A stretch of 64,000 nucleotides of DNA from Raphanus sativus. Its lineage: Eukaryota; Streptophyta; Magnoliopsida; Brassicales; Brassicaceae. Every line of letters begins with the position of its first letter. The first letter of the stretch is position 1. The position numbers and the translations under genes were made by a program. Where the stretch lies: assembly GCF_000801105.2 (NCBI RefSeq), contig NC_079515.1, positions 22,467,407 through 22,531,406 on the forward strand, in the 5' to 3' direction. The notes beneath the pieces are model-generated. The model did no database searches. It had not been told where the DNA came from and saw only the letters and a program-made list of their open reading frames with translations. This document shows, piece by piece, positions 60,901 to 64,000 of the stretch.

Positions 60901-62515
60901 TATATTATGAAATATACTGATCTATTTGTAAGTCAACAAACGAAAACCTATTATTTGTTTTATCCACGAAAATCTTAGTTGGATATGTATCTGTCAGATC
61001 AAATCACTGTTTTATGATTAACCAAAAATATACTGTTCTATATAGGATGGAATAGTAACATTCGTAATGTTTCAAACTATCTAATTTATATAGTGCATGT
61101 ACAATATAATTAAGAAAGTTTTTTCCTGTTTGCAATAGAGATTTGATCTAACCAGCCAATCGAAATATAGGATAGCGGTAAGCAAGAAAAAAACTTGTCC
61201 GCGTATATATACTTTGACTTGAGAGATCTTTTTTTTTTGGCTAAAGACTTGAGAGATCTTACAAACTAATATATATATATGATCAGGTAAGTGTACCATA
61301 CGCAAGTTTGTTCACACTTGTGACGGTGAGATGTGGTCATTGTACCAATCTACTCTCTCTCAACATGGGTGTTTCACTTCATCAAAGCTCGCCTCCTCCC
61401 ATTCATCAAGATCTTCAGGTATAACAATCATTAGGACTTCGAATCTTTTTTTGTTACCATGCGCATGCATGTAGAATTCTTGCTGATATAGTCTTTGAAA
61501 TTGTGAAGCAGCCTAAGCAACACATAACCTCTTCGGTAACAAGGAAAGAATGGGGATCATCTTCCAGGAGCTCCAACCATTACTCAACCACATTGTCAGA
61601 AAATGTCGATCGGGAGGCTCCTAGAATGCCTCCGATTCGTCGTAAGTCGCTCTTTCCTGTCACATTTAATGCACAAGCATCACAAGTATATTTGAAGTTT
61701 GTGTGCATATATATGCAATGAGTCCATAATTATATGTCATGGCAGCACCAGAGAAAAGACAACGCGTTCCTTCGGCCTACAACAGATTCATCAAGTAAGT
61801 TTCTAATATTTGTAATGCAATTATCTCTCAACTCTTTCACTACAATCTTAAAAACTCTCTCTTCTTAATTAGAGAGGAAATCCAAAGGATCAAAGCTGGC
61901 AATCCAGCGATCAGCCACCGTGAGGCGTTTAGCACAGCTGCTAAAAATGTAAGCTTCCTTCGTTATCATTCTTTCACAAATATGTGAACTAGATAGTCTA
62001 CGAGAGGTAGCTCCAAAAAAACATTCTTTTAATATATAGGTCCGATGATGATGTCATATATATGAAAAGATGCAAATAAAATAAGTGTTTTAGTATAAAA
62101 AATAAACCACAACAAAAATATAAAAGCTTCTTGAATGCAGTGTTTTCTAATAAAAAGCTTAATTACTAAAATGTAATTCTTAACATTCTTCTTCTTATGC
62201 TATCTATTAAATAATCCAAAAACTGATTTCCACACACATTAAAAAGCTAATATCCTCTATTTTGTGGTGGGAAAATCCTAGGGTTTTATTCTGTTGTGAA
62301 TTTTTTGAAATATAATTCTACATACCAATAAGATAGTGGATCCTATTATGCACAATTGGTGGACTGTGTATTGCAGTACATTTTTAAAAATTGCCTTTTG
62401 TGTGTAGTGGGCACATTTTCCTCACATTCACTTTGGATTAAAGCTGGATGGCAACAAGAAAGGCAAGCAATTAGACCAGACAGTTGCAGGCCACAAGTCT
62501 AATGGCTATTTCTAA
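57980..62515 (+). CDS. YAB2: YABBY transcription factor, YABBY2
   Basis: Six exons: 57980-58048, 61287-61418, 61512-61641, 61746-61794, 61873-61948, 62408-62515; 187 aa. The N-terminus has the C2C2 zinc finger (CYVHCNFC ... VRCGHC, residues about 11-40). The middle is Ser/Thr-rich. The C-terminus is the YABBY helix-loop-helix, HMG-like DNA-binding domain ([62 protein letters not shown]). It acts in the nucleus, mainly in abaxial cells of lateral organs. The protein matches Arabidopsis YAB2 (184 aa) throughout. Intron 1 is 3.2 kb. Exon 3 has a tandem acceptor (gaAGcAG), so one Gln may be included or skipped; I chose the second AG because it aligns better. Confidence 0.96.
59225..59910. repeat. 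Degenerate GGATATCCG-type repeat in YABBY2 intron 1
   Basis: It begins near GGTAGAGGTGGACGCGGATC and ends near TTTTTCGGACCGAATC. GGATATC and its complement recur (59328-59375, 59835-59890), and CGGTTATCCGCCTCTA near 59787 mirrors TAGAGGTGGACGCGGAT near 59244. The interior holds a local duplication (AATTATATAAGATTATACATTTAAAA near 59647 and 59700). It is probably an eroded miniature element. Confidence 0.5.
61216..61260. repeat. Tail-only insertion near YABBY2 exon 2
   Basis: GACTTGAGAGATCTT is exact at 61216-61230 and 61246-61260. Between them is a T-run plus GGCTAAA (minus strand TTTAGCC plus 8 A). The right copy ends 26 bases before exon 2, so the insertion lies in the branch-point/polypyrimidine region. 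Confidence 0.75.
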
Positions 62516-62838
62516 AGCCTTTACATATATATATTGGTAATGACTATTATATATATACATATATGTGTGTGTGTGTTTGCTGATGATGGAAGAGAAGGCT
62601 AGGAAGAAGATCATACATAACTTTACATATATATTATATATGCATGTATGTATGTCCCCTTTCTTTTTCTTGTGTGGGCTCCATCTATAACTTCGTTTCT
62701 AGCTTACACTCCTCTAATAAGTGAAGCCCATATGTGGTTTTCATATTTGAACCTAATTACTTAAGAAAGAATCTTCTTTGCGAAGATTGTAATATAAATT
62801 TCATCTTTCCTCGTTCTGAAATTAAAGGTGTATCTTTT
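62516..62838. other. YABBY2 3' region
   Basis: 3' untranslated DNA with (AT)n and (GT)n runs near 62525-62580. No gene. Confidence 0.5.
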
Positions 62839-63412
62839 GAGTTATTTTTGGGTTCACCCCTAATGTGAACCTTTAGGTTCACCAACCAAACTTGTTATCT
62901 TAGATTAATTATCTTTTAAAAAAGGAAACAAAATAATTATCAAATTGTATTATGTTTTTAAAATAAATGTAAAATAAATAAAAATAGTAATTAACAAAAA
63001 AACGAATTTTTGAAAAATAATTTTAAATCCGCCAGCAAAAAACTATACCCTAAACCCTAATCCTAACTCCTAAACCCTAATCCTAACCCATAAACCCTTG
63101 GATAACCCCTAAACCCTTGGATAAATTATAAATTCTAATTCATAAATATCAAACTCTAAATCATAAAAACACTAAATTTTTTAATTCTAAATCTTAAACC
63201 TTTAGATAAATTCTAAACCTTAAAATTTATATATAGTTTTTTTAAATACATTTATACAATTACTATTACTTTTATTTATTTTTACTTTTTTATTTTAAAA
63301 CATAATATAATTTGACAATTATTTTGTTTCCTTTTTCAAAAGATACTCAATCTAAAATAACTAATTTCTATTGGTTGGTGAACCTTATAGGGGGTGAATC
63401 CAAAAAAAAGTC
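62839..63412. mobile_element. Foldback MULE-type MITE with telomere-like interior
   Basis: GTATCTTTT is duplicated at 62830-62838 and 63413-63421 (9 bp, exact). The arms start GAGTTATTTTTGGGTTCACC and, on the other strand, GACTTTTTTTTGGATTCACC, and pair for over 150 bp. The centre is AAACCCTAA-rich. It shares the GGTTCACC terminus theme and telomere-like filling with the element at 12740-13524. Confidence 0.8.
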
Positions 63413-63421
63413 GTATCTTTT

Positions 63422-64000
63422 TGGTGTGGTCACGAATTTTTGTAATGAGTAGTTTTGTAGTACTACTAACACACACGAGCTTAAAGATGTATGGAGTCAA
63501 TTGATTATATATCAATTTCAATTAGTGTATGTAGATTTAAAAATAAACAAAAGGATTTTGACAGAAATATTTTTTTCTGGAACACTTTGACTGAGAAAAA
63601 TGAATATCAATTAATGGACTTTACACGTTTGTTTGTGTATATATAAAGATCTTTATATAAACGAGCCATGTATTTGTACTTAGATTCAATAATAATAATT
63701 CCATCTGAGGATGTTTTTTTTTTGTAAAGAACATCTCTGAGGATGTTTATATGGTAACTTTTATGGTGCTGAGAAAATTCTGAAAATTACTCATTCCAAA
63801 GAAACATTCTTTGCAAAAAGCAAGTTTCCCAATGAATAGAGTTCAACGGCTGTTTTGAACAGTTCAAAAGAAAAAAATATAATAAACTATGAGAAATTAA
63901 TGCTCGTGTCTTCTCTTGTCAGCCACAGAACTCGAATCCGGTGGAGTATAAATATTGATGTTAGGTCACATTTTATGTTGCCGATTGGAACACTATTTTA
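63422..64000. other. Intergenic, no gene seen
   Basis: AT-rich to the window end. TCTGAGGATGTTT at 63704-63716 and 63736-63748 flanks a T-run plus GTAAAGAACATC, another tail-only insertion. No coding frame. Confidence 0.5.

Noticed and set aside
1..64000. A new multi-gene biological system
   Set aside because: All protein genes match conserved plant families in Arabidopsis order, and the remainder is explained by known transposon classes. The open questions are about repeats, not a gene cluster.

Overview
The window is nuclear DNA of a crucifer, most likely a Brassica species: AT-rich intergenic DNA, intron-rich genes with GT-AG junctions, and protein sequences close to Arabidopsis thaliana orthologues. 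From memory of the Arabidopsis gene order, the genes are collinear with the chromosome 1 segment At1g08290 to At1g08465. Left to right they are a WIP zinc finger (WIP3-like, -), a TGA bZIP factor (TGA9-like, -), a decayed ROP GTPase-activating protein (+), DCP1 (+), photosystem I subunit PSAO (-), the circularly permuted GTPase LSG1 (+), the Kelch phosphatase BSL2 (+), calreticulin CRT3 (-), histone deacetylase HDA8 (+) and YABBY2 (+). Several genes present in the Arabidopsis interval (a ribosomal protein L10a gene, the ALMT1/ALMT2 pair and others) are absent, as expected of a fractionated subgenome copy in a palaeopolyploid Brassica. I rebuilt the exons of nine intact genes by reading splice sites in frame; every exon sum is a multiple of three and the proteins match the expected lengths.

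The genes are embedded in mobile DNA. 1-10 kb: hairpin, Helitron-like composite, Harbinger-type and hAT-type miniature elements. 10-17.6 kb: TGA9, whose introns hold a Helitron and a foldback element with telomere-like filling. 18.6-25.8 kb: a SINE, a poly-A retroposon, a non-autonomous Mutator-like element (MULE) and a minus-strand LINE-like retroposon that abuts the truncated ROPGAP pseudogene. 27.8-49.2 kb: the gene-dense core, DCP1 to HDA8. 50.1-57.3 kb: a Mutator-like element with 9-bp target duplication, a degenerate transposase, a divergently placed DUF1985 gene, a 198-bp-arm inverted repeat and a dense array of the octamer AAGTCGTC; it contains a 100-N assembly gap. 58-62.5 kb: YABBY2 with a 3.2 kb first intron, followed by a second foldback element.

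The genes do not form one pathway; this is an ordinary conserved plant gene neighbourhood. No new multi-gene system was found. The most unusual signal is a scatter of at least twelve sites at which a direct repeat of about 11-25 bp flanks only 11-32 bp of mostly A/T-tailed DNA. These look like retroposon insertions reduced to their tail. The second is the parallel use of short-motif arrays inside two separate MULEs.
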